DNA of 64,000 nt from Dermanyssus gallinae (GCA_003439945.1 QVRM01001762.1:1-64000), one strand, 5' to 3'. Positions 11,906 through 22,202 are shown, counted from the stretch's first letter. Notes: generated by a model from the letters alone, not told the origin. Numbers and translations: made by a program.

Positions 11906-12041
11906 GAAGTAGACATGGATTATATGAATGCGTAGGTAATATGTATGCTGCCGCTCTAAGCGCCCCTGATATAAAAGAGTGACATGTGTATTTAGGTATA
12001 CATGCCAAGCGAACAATAAATCAATAATAATAATAATACAA

Positions 12042-13900
12042 TGACGACAGGCTATCAGAGCGCTGACCTCCATTGCAGGAGAGCGAGATTTGATGCGATG
12101 GGGTAGAGTCAGGTAGGGAAGAAGGAGATCCATTGTGCCTAACCCCACTGGGTGGAATCCTCAAGTGGCAACACTAGGGGGAAGCCAATGGAATGCATAA
12201 GCAGTGTCTGGCTGGCGTCTTAAGATAGTGAGAGCGGTAAGCAATCTACCACTACACGCCAAGTTGTCGGGCGCCTGATAGCCGTGAGCTACCAGGCGTG
12301 AGTGTTTGGGACCTAGGTGACAGACGATGCCGCTGGCGCATCTTCAGGCGTTCGCGGGCTCGACGGGGATCAGCAACATATATACAGTTCGCGGTTGTTT
12401 GGTTCTGCAAGTCGCCACTATTTGCCGCCATCTTTCTTACGGTCGTCGATAATGCGTCGTTTTTATACGTAAGAAACAAACAAAGGAATAAGGCCAGTGC
12501 TCAATAGCAAATGGTCGAATATTTAACTTGTATTTTGTAGGCAGCCTGATTCGCAGTCCCTAGGCAGGCACATTGAGAAAGCGGGAAAATACCGCCAAGT
12601 ACCCACTTAGATCAACACAACGCCCTCGTCAGGGGCCAAACGAGAGCTAGTGGAGATGATTAGTCACTTAACTTATTGCCCCGGGGATTCCCTAACTACG
12701 GTTGGGCGTCGCCAACTGCAGATTGACAAACGCTACTCGCGATTTCTTATGGAATGCTTTTTTCCGGGTATGGCATCTCATCGTTTAATCTTAACGATAG
12801 CGATGAAGAGCCATTCACGTATCACGTCTCTAGGTATTGTATAACATTTCATTACAGTAATGTTTATATTTCACTCTTTTTTATACTTTGAATATCAGGA
12901 TGCCAAGCAACGATCGTGCTATATATATATATATATACATATGAAAACTTACTGCACTTACATTCTCGATTAGCAACATTGATGCGTTATACGCCCCAAA
13001 AACGTAATGTTTATTATTAACCGTAATGTTAAATATACATAGATTTATATAAAGCGCCACGTTCTCACTAATGGTGTGAAGGAGTGCAATAAGTTTCCAT
13101 GTTGTTGCAATCCCGGCCCGTGAACGATTGCGCCGTTGTTGTTGTTGGTGTTCTTAAGGCGGGCTAGCTTCGAGTCGTTATCGTCGACAAGGGTGGTCGC
13201 CGCCCTGTCTTTGGCTGCTTGGGTTGTTGTGATTGAGGGCGATTGTTACCGATAGCGAAGAAAAACGGGCACCATCAGTTGGGTTTCGCGAGCAGGCACC
13301 GGGCTCGCTCCGTTTTTATAGAGCGGGGTGTAAAGCCGCCCAGGACAGGACGCCTGGGCCTTAGGATGGCAAGACGGGAATCGCGGTTGCCGCTGCTGCA
13401 TTGCGACCTGTTTAAAAGCGGGCAGACCAGTGGTATCTGTGAGATTTGCCTGCTTCCCACTGTGTTTGCTTCTGTGCTGGGGACGGAGGCTCATAGCCCC
13501 GCCCCCCCCCCTCTCCTCCTCCCTAATATGGAGAATGTGTGCTAGCCGACTGGTAAGCACCCCCGCGGCCATGGTGGGCGTCCTATGGTTCTAGTCACTA
13601 ATCGAGGTCCCGTCAGAGGACCGAAAACGCCTTAAAAATGGGCGCATAAGGGAGTGAGCATTTATTGTTTTACTGGTAAAGTCGACACAGTTACTTCATT
13701 CAACAAACTGACAAATGCACTATAACTAGTGTATACAAAAGGTTGCAAGCATTAAATTATGGATGGCGCAGATTGACAACGGCTTCTAGTCATTTCTTGG
13801 GTTGTAGCGATATATATTCAGCACGGGTTCTGAAAATGCTGTAATTGCATAAGCTGTCTGGCTTAACTCTTATGCGACGGACCATATTATCTATCTTAAC
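12042..13900. other. Unassigned sequence
   Basis: No family recognised. It contains a short (AT)n at 12921-12937 and a C-rich run at 13499-13513. Overlapping frames at 13243-13572 on both strands are not supported as genes. Confidence 0.45.
12921..12937. repeat. Short (AT)n tract
   Basis: About 8 AT units. Confidence 0.9.
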
Positions 13901-13916
13901 CGTATGTACTTATTTT

Positions 13917-14322
13917 AAGACTTGGTAGAACTCGGTAGGAAAATATTTTTTTTTCCATTGGAAGGTGAGGGGAAAAACGTCTTAGGGGAAAAAATGAAGT
14001 TTATAAATGTAGTTATTCTGCCTTTTTTCTCTTAAATAGTTGTGCAAAATCTAAAGGAACCATCATACTGGCCTGTTCGGAAAATTCTGCATTATTTGTA
14101 TGACACCCGACGCAAGCTAGCAAAAGGCGAATAGCCAGATTCAGAAAAGTCATAAATAGTCGATATGTTGTTATGTCGTAAATTGAAGCTTTCACGTGCA
14201 GAACCGTAAATGTTTGCCCCTACGACCAAAAATGTACGCCCAAGCGACTTTTCTACCAATGGCAAATTTAATGCCCATAATTTCCGTACTAAAGTGACCA
14301 ACTACGTAACGCAGCACCATCA
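13917..14322. repeat. Degenerate partial copy related to the 14.33 kb MITE
   Basis: 13,917-13,985 (TTGGTAGAACTCGGTAGG, then an A/T-run and AACGTCTTAGG) matches 14,460-14,530 inside the neighbouring element. 14,299-14,322 (CAACTACGTAACGCAGCACC and on) matches that element's right end. This suggests a second, decayed copy beside it. The left end is not visible. Confidence 0.5.
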
Positions 14323-14330
14323 GCAAAGTG

Positions 14331-14630
14331 ATGATGCTGCGTTACGTAGTTGCTGAGTAACTACGTTTTTTCGACAGTTATATCAAAAACGAAAACATGC
14401 AATTAAGCATTTGGCTTGGTTCAACAAGGGTGTATAAAAAAGTTAGATAAATATCTTGAGGTTTGGTAGAACTCGGCAGAATATAATATATTTTTCCCCA
14501 AGGAAAGGAGGGCGCGGAAACGTCTTGGGAAAGTTATACGATTCTGAATGCGAATGCTTTAACGTAAAATATAACAACTACGGCTTTCGAAAAAGCTCAG
14601 TTACTCGACAACTACGTAACACAGCATCAT
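14331..14630. mobile_element. Candidate MITE with terminal inverted repeats
   Basis: A 300 bp segment begins ATGATGCTGCGTTACGTAGT and ends with the inverted equivalent (ACTACGTAACACAGCATCAT). The inverted similarity runs inward for about 50 bp with mismatches and small gaps. No coding capacity is present. Its left end also forms a near-perfect hairpin with 14,299-14,322 (24 bp arms, 6 bp loop). Target duplications are not obvious, so the superfamily is unknown. Confidence 0.6.
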
Positions 14631-14902
14631 AAAACATTAAGTTTTTATTTATTAATTTCTTATGTTATTTATTACGTTTTAACTGACCTACGGAATAACC
14701 TATATATACATACATATGTCCTTACAACACGCAGTCAATGCTGTCAAGTTCTAGTATGCGATCATCTGTGGCAGTGGAGGCAGCGATACCAGTGGGAGCG
14801 GCCATGCCAATGCGTTTAGCGTTAAGCCTGTATATTGGCTTTCTTCCTTGTTGAAGTTTCCCATCTATCTCTCTCCTTCTCTTTCTATATATATCTCCTT
14901 AG
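14631..14902. other. Unassigned sequence ending in a polypyrimidine tract
   Basis: The last 40 bases (14,863-14,902) are rich in CT and end in TTAG, like a 3' splice site. This is compatible with an intron upstream of the candidate exon. Confidence 0.3.
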
Positions 14903-14909
14903 CTCCTGA

Positions 14910-15160
14910 TCACTACGTTTCTTTCCTGCCGCCCGGGTCTCTATTCACGTCCGTCAAATTAACCCAAAACAGTCTCCAAATACTACTCAATCGACAGGAG
15001 CGAGGGCGGCGGTAGTGTTAACTCCCTGCCGTGACGCCCCAGCCCGTGTATCGTTAGTGATGCCTGTCAGCCTACCCGCTTCCCGCCAAACGGAATCCCG
15101 AACGGACTACCGCCAAAGAGTGGGAGCCGAAGTTAGAATGCTGTCCATGCCCAACGAACG
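14910..15160 (+). CDS. Candidate host exon (partial)
   Basis: A frame is open from 14,910 to 15,160, where it meets a strong 5' splice site, CG|GTAAGTAG (GT at 15,161). The first ATG is at 15,060. From there the peptide is about 33 residues, with a basic end reading RTDYRQRVGAEVRMLSMPNE, and the frame closes at TAA two bases into the putative intron. The donor would leave a phase-2 codon. A polypyrimidine tract with AG lies upstream at 14,863-14,902, and another AG at 14,996-14,997. I do not recognise the peptide. An open frame of 250 bases in GC-rich DNA is not rare, so support rests mainly on the ATG plus donor. It could be a first coding exon whose partners lie outside the window or downstream. 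Confidence 0.3.
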
Positions 15161-16031
15161 GTAAGTAGCAACAACATACTAGAGCAAATAGTGAGAAATA
15201 AAGAGAGCGCAAATCAAAGAGGAAGAGAAACGAACGTAAAACCCCCGAGCTGATGAAGCCGGGGACTGCCAGGGAAACGGGGCCTAGGGGGAAATAGAGG
15301 TGAAGACCAGCACAGAAAGAAAAAAGGCAAGTGCCAAGAAAAGCAGATCGACAAACGAAGAAAGGAAAAAGAGGAATGCGGAGATATAGAAAGAGAGAGG
15401 GGCTACAGAGAGACGGGGGGGGGGGAGAGAGTTGTGAGAGAGAAATTAGAGCGGTAACTCAGAGAAGTGAAACAACGTGACGGGGGCAGGAATAGGGCCG
15501 CGGTTAGTAGCAGGCCATAGGGGCTTGGGCCGTGCCGAGCCGAGCCAAGCCGAACGCTCGCTAAGCAAGAACCCGAGATGGTGCTCCTGAGGAAGAAAGG
15601 GGCCGCGGAGGCCTCGACACGATCGTGGTCGCCACCGCCACCGTCTCTGCATCTGTTACTGCTGTCGATCGGTTTGAGTCGGTGCTAGGCGCAGACAGCA
15701 GCGAGGCCGCACACAACCATCCGCTGAACACGGATGGTTGTCGTGCAAATGGCTGTGCCACCAAGCCTCTCGTTAACTCACATATCACGTCCGACTGATG
15801 AGCGCGACCACGGATGTACAGGCGCCCAGACGGGCGGATGGACGGACGAACGAATCGGACAGATCGAGACACATCCCGACCGACCTGGGCTTGGGCGTCA
15901 ACTACCCCAATCGTCATAGTCGGCATTACCGGCGGCGGCAGCAGCTGCGGCGGAAGGAACATCATCACCAACGTCACCATCAACGTCACTACCGGATCAA
16001 GTTGTCGTCGTGGTCGTCATTTTCGGTATCG

Positions 16032-16035
<4 letters not shown>

Positions 16036-16067
<32 letters not shown>
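16036..16067. repeat. (AT)n microsatellite
   Basis: About 16 AT units. Confidence 0.95.
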
Positions 16068-16068
<1 letters not shown>

Positions 16069-16506
16069 GGCGGCTACACTGTCCATGGCAGCAAACAGAC
16101 TCTCATACATACTGTGTACAAACGAAGAGAGAGACAGAGAGAAATGATGAGCAAACAAATACGGATACATACATATGGCAACAAATAGCTACAGATATAC
16201 ACAACCGTAGATGAACTAATATATCCAGATACTTGCACACTTATATACATATGGTCACACACACCCACATACAGACAGACGCCTTCAGATGACACGCGTC
16301 TAAATTCACACCCCACATAGTGGACCGCAGCGGCTGCGGCCCCGCCGGCGACTACCAACTACGTGCTCGTGGCGCTTTCCATCGCCGACAGCAGACTCCG
16401 AACGTTACGCAGCGGACGCCCAGAATGCGGCCTCGGGCAAACCAGTGGACTCAGTTCACAGGAATCAACCGTTAGCGGAAGTTTTACGTAGATGACCACA
16501 GCGATG

Positions 16507-16560
16507 ACAACAACAACAACAACACCACCAACACCACCAACAACAACGACAACGACGACG
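16507..16560 (+). repeat. Imperfect (CAA)n microsatellite
   Basis: CAA, CAC and CGA units in a 54 bp tract. Confidence 0.85.
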
Positions 16561-17243
16561 GTAAAGGAAGGGCGAAATGGTTCAATGCGGGAGGTATTTC
16601 CCGCATTGGAGTGTTCCTAAAGGGAGCTCCTTCTCGTGGCGTCTCCCGGTCACGATTGTCGTCATGATTGCGGTCATGTCAGCCTCGTTCTTTTAGCGTG
16701 GCAGCAACCTATGCGCAACGTTGTCATCGCCATTCAAGTGCATATCGTCGACTTACTTATTCAGAGATGCATAGGCCGAGAGAGCACACCCCACGAGCAG
16801 ACTCTCCCCGTCCTAGGTAGTTGCGGCAACGTTTGCGATGACATACTCGTATGTACCCCTCCCCTTAACCCCTAGCTTCTAGCATACAGGCCCATGCACT
16901 AACACATATCGGCGCTGCCATATGTTGCGCATACATAAAGGTGCACATATGTTTATGTAGACTCGTGGAGAGGAAAAGCACGGTGCGAGAGAGGGGATTA
17001 GTGTACATATAGGGTGTCTACGCCCATAGCTGGCCCGATAGATCAAGAAAAGCAAGTTGGAAGCTAGAGTGAGAAGGTAAGAGGGTAAGCATGGGGATAG
17101 TGTTTGTATGCAATGCACCCCCGTAGTGTATCTAAGTCGATACTGGGTCGACGTCCCGCTGTTGGGTCAAGCATTCATATGAGTACAAATATGTATACTC
17201 GAATATGCGTAAAGTATGAGCATATACATAATAATAATCCTTA

Positions 17244-17261
17244 AATATATATATATATATA
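17244..17261. repeat. (AT)n tract at the left edge of the foldback element
   Basis: About 9 AT units, directly adjoining the palindrome. Confidence 0.9.
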
Positions 17262-17785
17262 CAGGGTGTTGCAGAATTTTTTTATAATAGAATATACAAA
17301 TTGTAGAGCTCGTTAAAGCAAATATTTTTCCAATGGAACATGGTCTCTGAGAAGTCTTGTTTCGGAGTGAGAGCGAAATTACTACAATTTGTGACACTAA
17401 TGTTTTTGCCCGACATGGGAGCATAAAATGTGATGTTGCGAGACAACTAGTATTTTTATACAGAAACTAAACACACTGTCGTGTTCCTGAGATTCTCCCG
17501 AATTCTGCTTCTCCCGAAGGGCATATAAGGCCGGTCAGAAGATGCGACACGGTCGTTTAAAAGAGAATTCGTCAAAAATGAAGTTCTTTATTAGCTTTTA
17601 CGCCAAATACTTCAGAATCATAACTCCACGACCACCCACGTGTTCAAAGCTAACATATTCAGCAAATGTGCATTTCATGACGATCATTTTGGTTATGGCA
17701 ATGCAAGCTGTGGTTGCGGAGTAATTACGATTTTTCGGAGGGCATGTCCAGATTAAGTGCATGTAAAATGGCGACGTTCACTACC
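17262..17785 (+). repeat. Left arm of foldback element
   Basis: Pairs with 17,796-18,317 in inverted orientation. Confidence 0.85.
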
Positions 17786-17795
17786 GCCGACGTGT

Positions 17796-18311
17796 CGCGC
17801 GGCAGCCGCAGCGCGTCATTTTTTATGCACTTAATCTGGACATGCCCTCCGAAGAATCGTAATTACTCCGCAACCACAGCTCGCATTGCCATAAGTTTGG
17901 TACCAAAATGATCGCCATGAACTGCGCATTTGCTGGAATATGTTAGCTTTGAACACGTGGGTGGTCGTAGGGTTATGATTCTGAAGTATTTGGCGTAAAA
18001 GCTAATAAATAACTTCAGTTTTGACGAATTCTCTTTTAAACGACCGTGTCGCATCTTCTGACCGGCCTTATATGCCCTGCGAATTTTCTCAGGAACACGA
18101 CAGTGTGTTTAGTTTCTGTCTAGGGGGACTGGTTGTCTCGCAACAGCACATTTTATGCTCCTATATCGGGCAAAAACACTAGTGTCACAAATTGTAGTAA
18201 TTTCGCTCTCACTCCGAAACAAGACTTCTCAGAGACCATGTTTCATTGGAAAAAATATTTGCTTTAACGAGCTCTACAATTCCCTATATCTATTATAAAA
18301 AAAAGTCTGCA

Positions 18312-18317
<6 letters not shown>
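17796..18317 (-). repeat. Right arm of foldback element
   Basis: Inverted copy of 17,262-17,785, with substitutions and short indels (for example near 17,905 and 18,120). Confidence 0.85.

Positions 18318-18378
<61 letters not shown>
18315..18378. repeat. (AT)n array at the right edge of the foldback element
   Basis: Two AT blocks separated by a TATGATAT interruption. Confidence 0.95.
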
Positions 18379-18380
<2 letters not shown>

Positions 18381-18828
18381 CACCGCAGCTATAATTACAG
18401 TTCGACAAGATAAATAACAACCCACTCCTAGCGTTTTGAAAAATGTAGGTTTAGAAAAATGTCGGTGTGGTCCAGTCAGCGTCTGACTGGACCAAACCTA
18501 TACGAGAGGGCAGATGCGCAACGACATCTTTATCTTATTCCAAGTCGGTCTGACGTCTTACGACGACAACGACTAGGCCGCTCGCGTGCGAGAGCCAGCA
18601 GAGCTAGCAAGACATTATTTATGTTTAGAGACGCAGTGAATTTATGTATTCATATAATGCGGAACTTCGAGGAGAAGGTAATTCTATGGGTGCCATGCTC
18701 TGGTGGTTTGTTCGTTAAACGATTAGTTAGGAGGTCGTATAAGAAAGATCCAGATTCAGAACGTGGTTTATTTGCGAAACTGCATTACAAATGCTTAAAT
18801 TTTCAGAAAAATAAATTTTATGTACTAA
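18379..18828. other. Unassigned sequence with a small perfect hairpin
   Basis: 18,468-18,479 and 18,483-18,494 form a 12 bp perfect inverted repeat with a 3-base loop (TGGTCCAGTCAG / CTGACTGGACCA). The 158-codon frame at 18,459-18,935 runs through the SINE and is not considered a gene. Confidence 0.45.
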
Positions 18829-18830
18829 CC

Positions 18831-19016
18831 GAGCAAGGTGGCTTAGTGGCAAAGCCTTTGCCTTGCATTTGGGAGGACTGGGTTCGAGACCCAGACCGGC
18901 CACTCTTAAATTGGTTTGTATGGTTTCCAATTTAGACAAGGTAAATGCCGGAGTGGAGTAAACTTAGCCATGACATGAAAAATCCGTACATGGGCAATTG
19001 CCTTACGGGAAATCGT

Positions 19017-19033
<17 letters not shown>
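18831..19033 (+). mobile_element. tRNA-derived SINE with poly(A) tail
   Basis: The head (about 18,831-18,904) contains a Pol III A box, TGGCTTAGTGG, and a B box, GGTTCGAGACC, at tRNA spacing, so transcription by RNA polymerase III is expected. The anticodon-loop position reads TTGCATT, and the whole head aligns best by eye with tRNA-Ala (UGC). A body of about 110 bases follows, including a GGGCAATTGCC block, and the element ends in about 16 A at 19,017-19,032, followed by (AT)n. The tRNA head, unrelated body and A tail together define a SINE mobilised by a LINE. It is not a functional tRNA gene, because the acceptor stem does not pair well. Confidence 0.78.

Positions 19034-19090
<57 letters not shown>
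19033..19090. repeat. (AT)n array after the SINE tail
   Basis: About 28 AT units with one TATGTA interruption. It may have expanded from the A-rich tail. Confidence 0.93.
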
Positions 19091-19623
19091 AAAAAAAGAA
19101 AAAAAAAGTGAATTTGCGCAGTCACAAGGTCATATATACAAGTGTGTACACAGTAAACCGGTGATCCAGCTCATCGGCGTGATACAACATTGTAACAAGG
19201 AATATGCTTAACACCACAGTATTGCCGACCATTTGTATGGTAGCTCATGCAATCAACTAAAACGGCTCTTCACAGTTCTTTACTTCGTAATGCTTGCCAA
19301 TACCCTCATCGGTCTGTATTACCAGAGCCCGAACCAAGATACTTTTTTGATTCGCATAGAAACACTCACAGAGAAGAGAGCTTTTGTGCTTCCTGGTAGA
19401 GCGCTCCAAATATGCGGCAGCTAGCACAATAGAGAATGGGACCTAAGTTTCGTTCTGGTCTGCGGAACCACAAACACTGTCGCTCTACGTAGCCGCCTTC
19501 GCCGCCTAGGCACCAAGGAAAATACTTTATTCGCCCTTAGTAAATCACAAGAAGTTACTTTCTGTCCTGCAATATATATACACGTTCCCAGGAGACAATT
19601 GTACCTCCACTTATATTATTAAT

Positions 19624-19628
<5 letters not shown>
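19091..19628. other. Unassigned sequence
   Basis: No family recognised. Confidence 0.5.

Positions 19629-19660
<32 letters not shown>
19629..19660. repeat. (AT)n microsatellite
   Basis: About 16 units, ending where the mariner copy 2 sequence begins. Confidence 0.93.
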
Positions 19661-19661
<1 letters not shown>

Positions 19662-19665
<4 letters not shown>

Positions 19666-20888
19666 CTCATGTCTCTCACTTATGCCGACAAGCTCGGCCA
19701 TTTTGAATGTTCACTTAATTGTTGACAGCTGCTTTGCTTGCACGTGTTTTGGATCGTCTTCGATTTTTACCTATTCAAAAAAATGGATCAAAAACCTGTA
19801 TCAAATTTTGTGTGAAGAACGAAATTAAGTGCGCGGATGCATCCGAATGTGACTGTGGCATACGGAGAAGCTACCTTGGACCGAAGCAACGTTTATCGGT
19901 GGTACAAAATGTTCTCAGAAGGCCGAGAAGATGTGAACGACGAAGAGCGTGCCGGACGCCCGAGCACTTCAACAACAGACGAAAAAATTAATGAAGTGGA
20001 GAAAATGGTATTGGCCAATCGTCGAATCACCGTTAGAGAAGTTGCTGAGGACCTAAACATATCGATTGGCTCGTGCCATTCGATTTTTATCAATGATTTG
20101 GGCATGAGACGGGTCGCCGCGAAATTCGTACCAAAATTGCTCAATTGCGACCAAAAACAGCATCGCATGAACATTGCTAATGAGATGTTGGACTCTGTCC
20201 GCGACGACCCAAATTTGCTCCAGAGGGTCATAACTGGTGACGAATCGTGGGTTTATGGTTATGACGTGGAAACCAAAGCTCAATCATCTCAATGGAAGCT
20301 GCCGCACGAACCAAGACCGAAAAAAGCGCGCCAAGTTTGGTCGAATGTGAAAGTTTTGCTGACAGTTTTCTTCGATTGCAGGGGCGTGGTGCATCATGAG
20401 TTCTTGCCACAGGGTAGAACGGTCAATAAGGAATATTACCTGCAAGTTATGCGCAATTTGCGCGAAGCAATCCGCCAGAAACGCCCGGATTTGTGGAAGA
20501 ACAAAAATTGGCTTTTGCACCACGATAACGCCCTGCTCACACATCGTTGCTTGTGCGCGAGTTTTTTGGCCAAAAACAACACACAATGATGCGCAGCCAC
20601 CGTATTCCCCAGATCTGGCCCCCTGTGACTTTTTCTTGTTCCCTAAACGAAGAGGCCCATGAAAGGACGACGTTACGCTACGCTTGACGAGATAAGACGG
20701 CATCGAAGGAGGAGCTGAACAAGATAAAAAAAATGGTTTTCTGAAGTGCTTCGAAGATTGGAAAAACCGTTGGCACAAGTGTATAATATCTCATGGGGAT
20801 TACTTTGAAGGGGACCAAAATAGATATTCATGAATAAATGATAATTTTTGAAAAACACAACAGTCGCGATACTTTTTGAACACACCTC
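19662..20888 (+). mobile_element. Mariner element (DD34D), copy 2, left end lost
   Basis: A second mariner lineage, plus strand. The right terminal repeat is visible at about 20,865-20,888 (ACTTTTTGAACACACCTC). The equivalent sequence at the left is missing: the element appears eroded at or replaced by the (AT)n array ending at 19,660. The non-coding lead (GACAGCTGCTTTGCTTGCAC near 19,724) resembles the usual leader of this widespread arthropod mariner type. It lies about 26 bp from mariner copy 3, which belongs to another lineage and runs the opposite way. Confidence 0.85.
19783..20832 (+). pseudogene. Mariner transposase copy 2, frameshifted
   Basis: The expected start is ATG 19,783 (MDQKPVSNF), with a TGA ten codons later and a frame change before VAYGEATLDRSNVYRW. 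The main frame, 19,837-20,589 (250 codons), carries the HTH domains (VREVAEDLNISIGSCHSIF), the LGMRRVAAKFVPKLL linker, VITGDESWVYGYD (first Asp) and WLLHHDNA (second Asp). A frameshift near 20,582 moves PPYSPDLAPCDFFLF (third Asp) to the next frame. A stop follows KRRGP, and the C terminus WKNRWHKCIISHGDYFEGD ends at 20,832. The spacing of the second and third Asp is 34 residues, allowing for the shift. This copy is less decayed than mariner copy 1, with most of the protein in one frame. Confidence 0.9.
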
Positions 20889-20914
20889 TTATTATATATA
20901 TATATACTCGACTA
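20889..20914. repeat. AT-rich spacer between two mariners
   Basis: A short (AT)n plus CTCGACTA separates the right end of copy 2 from the left end of copy 3. Confidence 0.85.
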
Positions 20915-22202
20915 CAGGTAGTTCAACAAGTTCTTAAAATGAAAACCAAGAATTTTCCAAATCTTGTTTTTAATTTTTTCTTATTCGATATACTCCCCGA
21001 GAAGCTCAATACACTTTTCCCACCGAGATTTCAGAGCATTTATACATCTTGAGTAGAATTCCGCGTCTTTAGACTGAAAATAGGCATTGACAGCAGCCTT
21101 AACCTCTTCATTGCTGGAAAAACGCTTTCCACCGAGACTATTCTTCAAATGTCCGAAGAGGAAATAATCAGAGGGGGCCAGGTCTGGAAATAGGAAGGTT
21201 GTTCAATAAGTTCGAACCTCAGTTGGGCCAGTTTTGCCGTTGCTTGCCGCGACTTGTGTGCGGGAGCATTGTCCTGGTGAAACAGGACAACCTTCTTCTG
21301 CAAAGCGGGCCGTTTCACGATGAGTTCTTGCTTCAGGCAGTCCAACAGTCTTGCATAATATTCTCCCGTGATCGTTTTACCGCTCTCAAGGTAGTCGACC
21401 AGAATTATTCCACGTTGGTCCCAAAAAACCGTAGCCATCATCTTTCCGGCCGATGCCGTTGTCCGCACCTCTCTTCGGAGGTCCTTCACCAGGTGCACAC
21501 CATTGACGAGATGCTTCTTGGGTCTCGGGAGTGTAGTGATGGACCCAGCTTTCATCGATGGTCACGAATCTGCGCCAAAAATCCGACGGATTTTTCGACA
21601 TCTTGGCCAAATTTCGCTGTGAAGCGGAAACACGCGCGTCTTTTGGCCTTGGTTGAGCAAATGCGGCACCCATTTTGCTCTGAGCTTTTTCATCTTCAAG
21701 TTTTCGTGCAGGATGAAATGCACTCTACCCAAACTGATCCCCAAGGCCTCCGCTATCTCCCTAATGTTCACTCGCTTATCTGCGGCAACGATTTTCCGCA
21801 CTTTTTCCACGTTTTCGTCATAAGTTGCCGTTTTTGGGCGTCCTGAACGTAGTTCATCCTCGGTGCTCCTGCGACCTCTTTTTAACTCATTAATCCAGTT
21901 GGAAACAGTGGCAAAACATGGCGCAGAGTCACCGTACACCTCGTCTAACTCAGTTTTCACTTGGGTCGCATTCCAACCTTTGAAATAAAAATGCTTGATA
22001 ACCACTCGAAACTCTTTTTCTCCATTTTTCAAAATCACGCCGATACGTTGCACGGGAAAAGCGATCAAACGAAATCGCAACGGCCAATCACCATAATATT
22101 TTGACTGCTAGCATTCGAAAAGTTGCCGTTTCCAATAGCAGTAAAAGCGCGCCAAAATTCGAATTCTGAAAAGCTCATTTTAAGAACTTGTTGAACTACC
22201 TG
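20915..22202 (-). mobile_element. Mariner element (DD34D), bounded copy 3
   Basis: A 1,288 bp element on the minus strand. The terminal repeats at 20,915-20,940 and 22,177-22,202 are perfect inverted copies over 26 bp, beginning CAGGTAGTTCAACAAGTTCT. TA precedes the left end. The right flank reads CT rather than TA, so one side of the duplication has changed or the end is off by a base or two. Size and structure are typical of mariner. Identical termini suggest a younger insertion than copy 1, although the transposase is broken. Confidence 0.93.
20981..22025 (-). pseudogene. Mariner transposase copy 3, frameshifted
   Basis: The natural start appears to be the ATG at 22,025-22,023, one frame away from the main reading (EFRVVIKHFYFKGWNATQ), so an indel in the A-run beside it is likely. 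Frame one (to 21,562) holds the HTH region TVSNWINELKRGRRSTEDE and VNIREIAEALGISLGRVHFI. A second frame (21,386-21,673) holds RRFVTIDESWVHHYTPET with the first catalytic Asp. A third (21,145-21,555) holds KMMATVFWDQRGIILVDYL and VVLFHQDNAPAHKSR with the second Asp. The third Asp lies in [13 protein letters not shown], again shifted by one. The C terminus RWEKCIELLGEYIE ends at 20,981. At least four small indels are needed to explain the frames. Confidence 0.9.

Larger units (their letters stand above)
8124..12041 (+). mobile_element. PHD-finger LINE, nearly full-length copy
   Basis: This is a non-LTR retrotransposon with two ORFs: ORF1 with a PHD-type zinc finger (8151-9206) and ORF2 with an APE-type endonuclease plus reverse transcriptase (about 9264-11900). 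The 5' edge is unknown; the coordinate given is the first in-frame ATG. The 3' edge is set at the AATAAATC(AATAAT)n tail near 12014-12041, which looks like a simple-repeat LINE tail. Two 5'-truncated relatives lie at 37,849 and 60,087. Against both, this copy lacks about 65 bp near 11,411, which breaks ORF2 between the RT and the C-terminal domain. The PHD-finger ORF1 with APE endonuclease suggests the CR1/L2-like side of LINEs, but the clade is not proven. Confidence 0.85.
15161..17243. other. GC-rich and purine-rich unassigned region
   Basis: 15,180-15,450 is strongly purine-rich on the plus strand with a G-run near 15,415. 15,450-16,400 is GC-rich with several overlapping frames on both strands and no family match. 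It holds an (AT)n array at 16036-16067 and a CAA/CAC tract at 16507-16560. Confidence 0.4.
17262..18317. mobile_element. 1.05 kb foldback element (giant palindrome)
   Basis: The whole segment is an imperfect palindrome centred near 17,790. The left arm starts ACAGGGTGTTGCAGAATTTT, and the right arm ends with the inverted TCTGCAACTTTA. Matching blocks can be followed through both arms: the ACATGGTCTCTGAGAAGTCT block, the CTTTTACGCCAAATACTTCA block, and the GGAGGGCATGTCCAGATTAA block next to the centre. The arms are about 520 bp with frequent substitutions and small indels, and the unpaired centre is only a few tens of bases. The arms encode the same 60-residue frame (17,542 plus; 18,054 minus) simply because they are inverted copies. 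There is no transposase-like ORF. This fits a non-autonomous foldback or long-TIR MITE. It is flanked on both sides by (AT)n, hiding any TA duplication. Confidence 0.85.

Noticed and set aside
20284..20778. 164-codon minus-strand frame
   Set aside because: Antisense shadow of mariner transposase copy 2.
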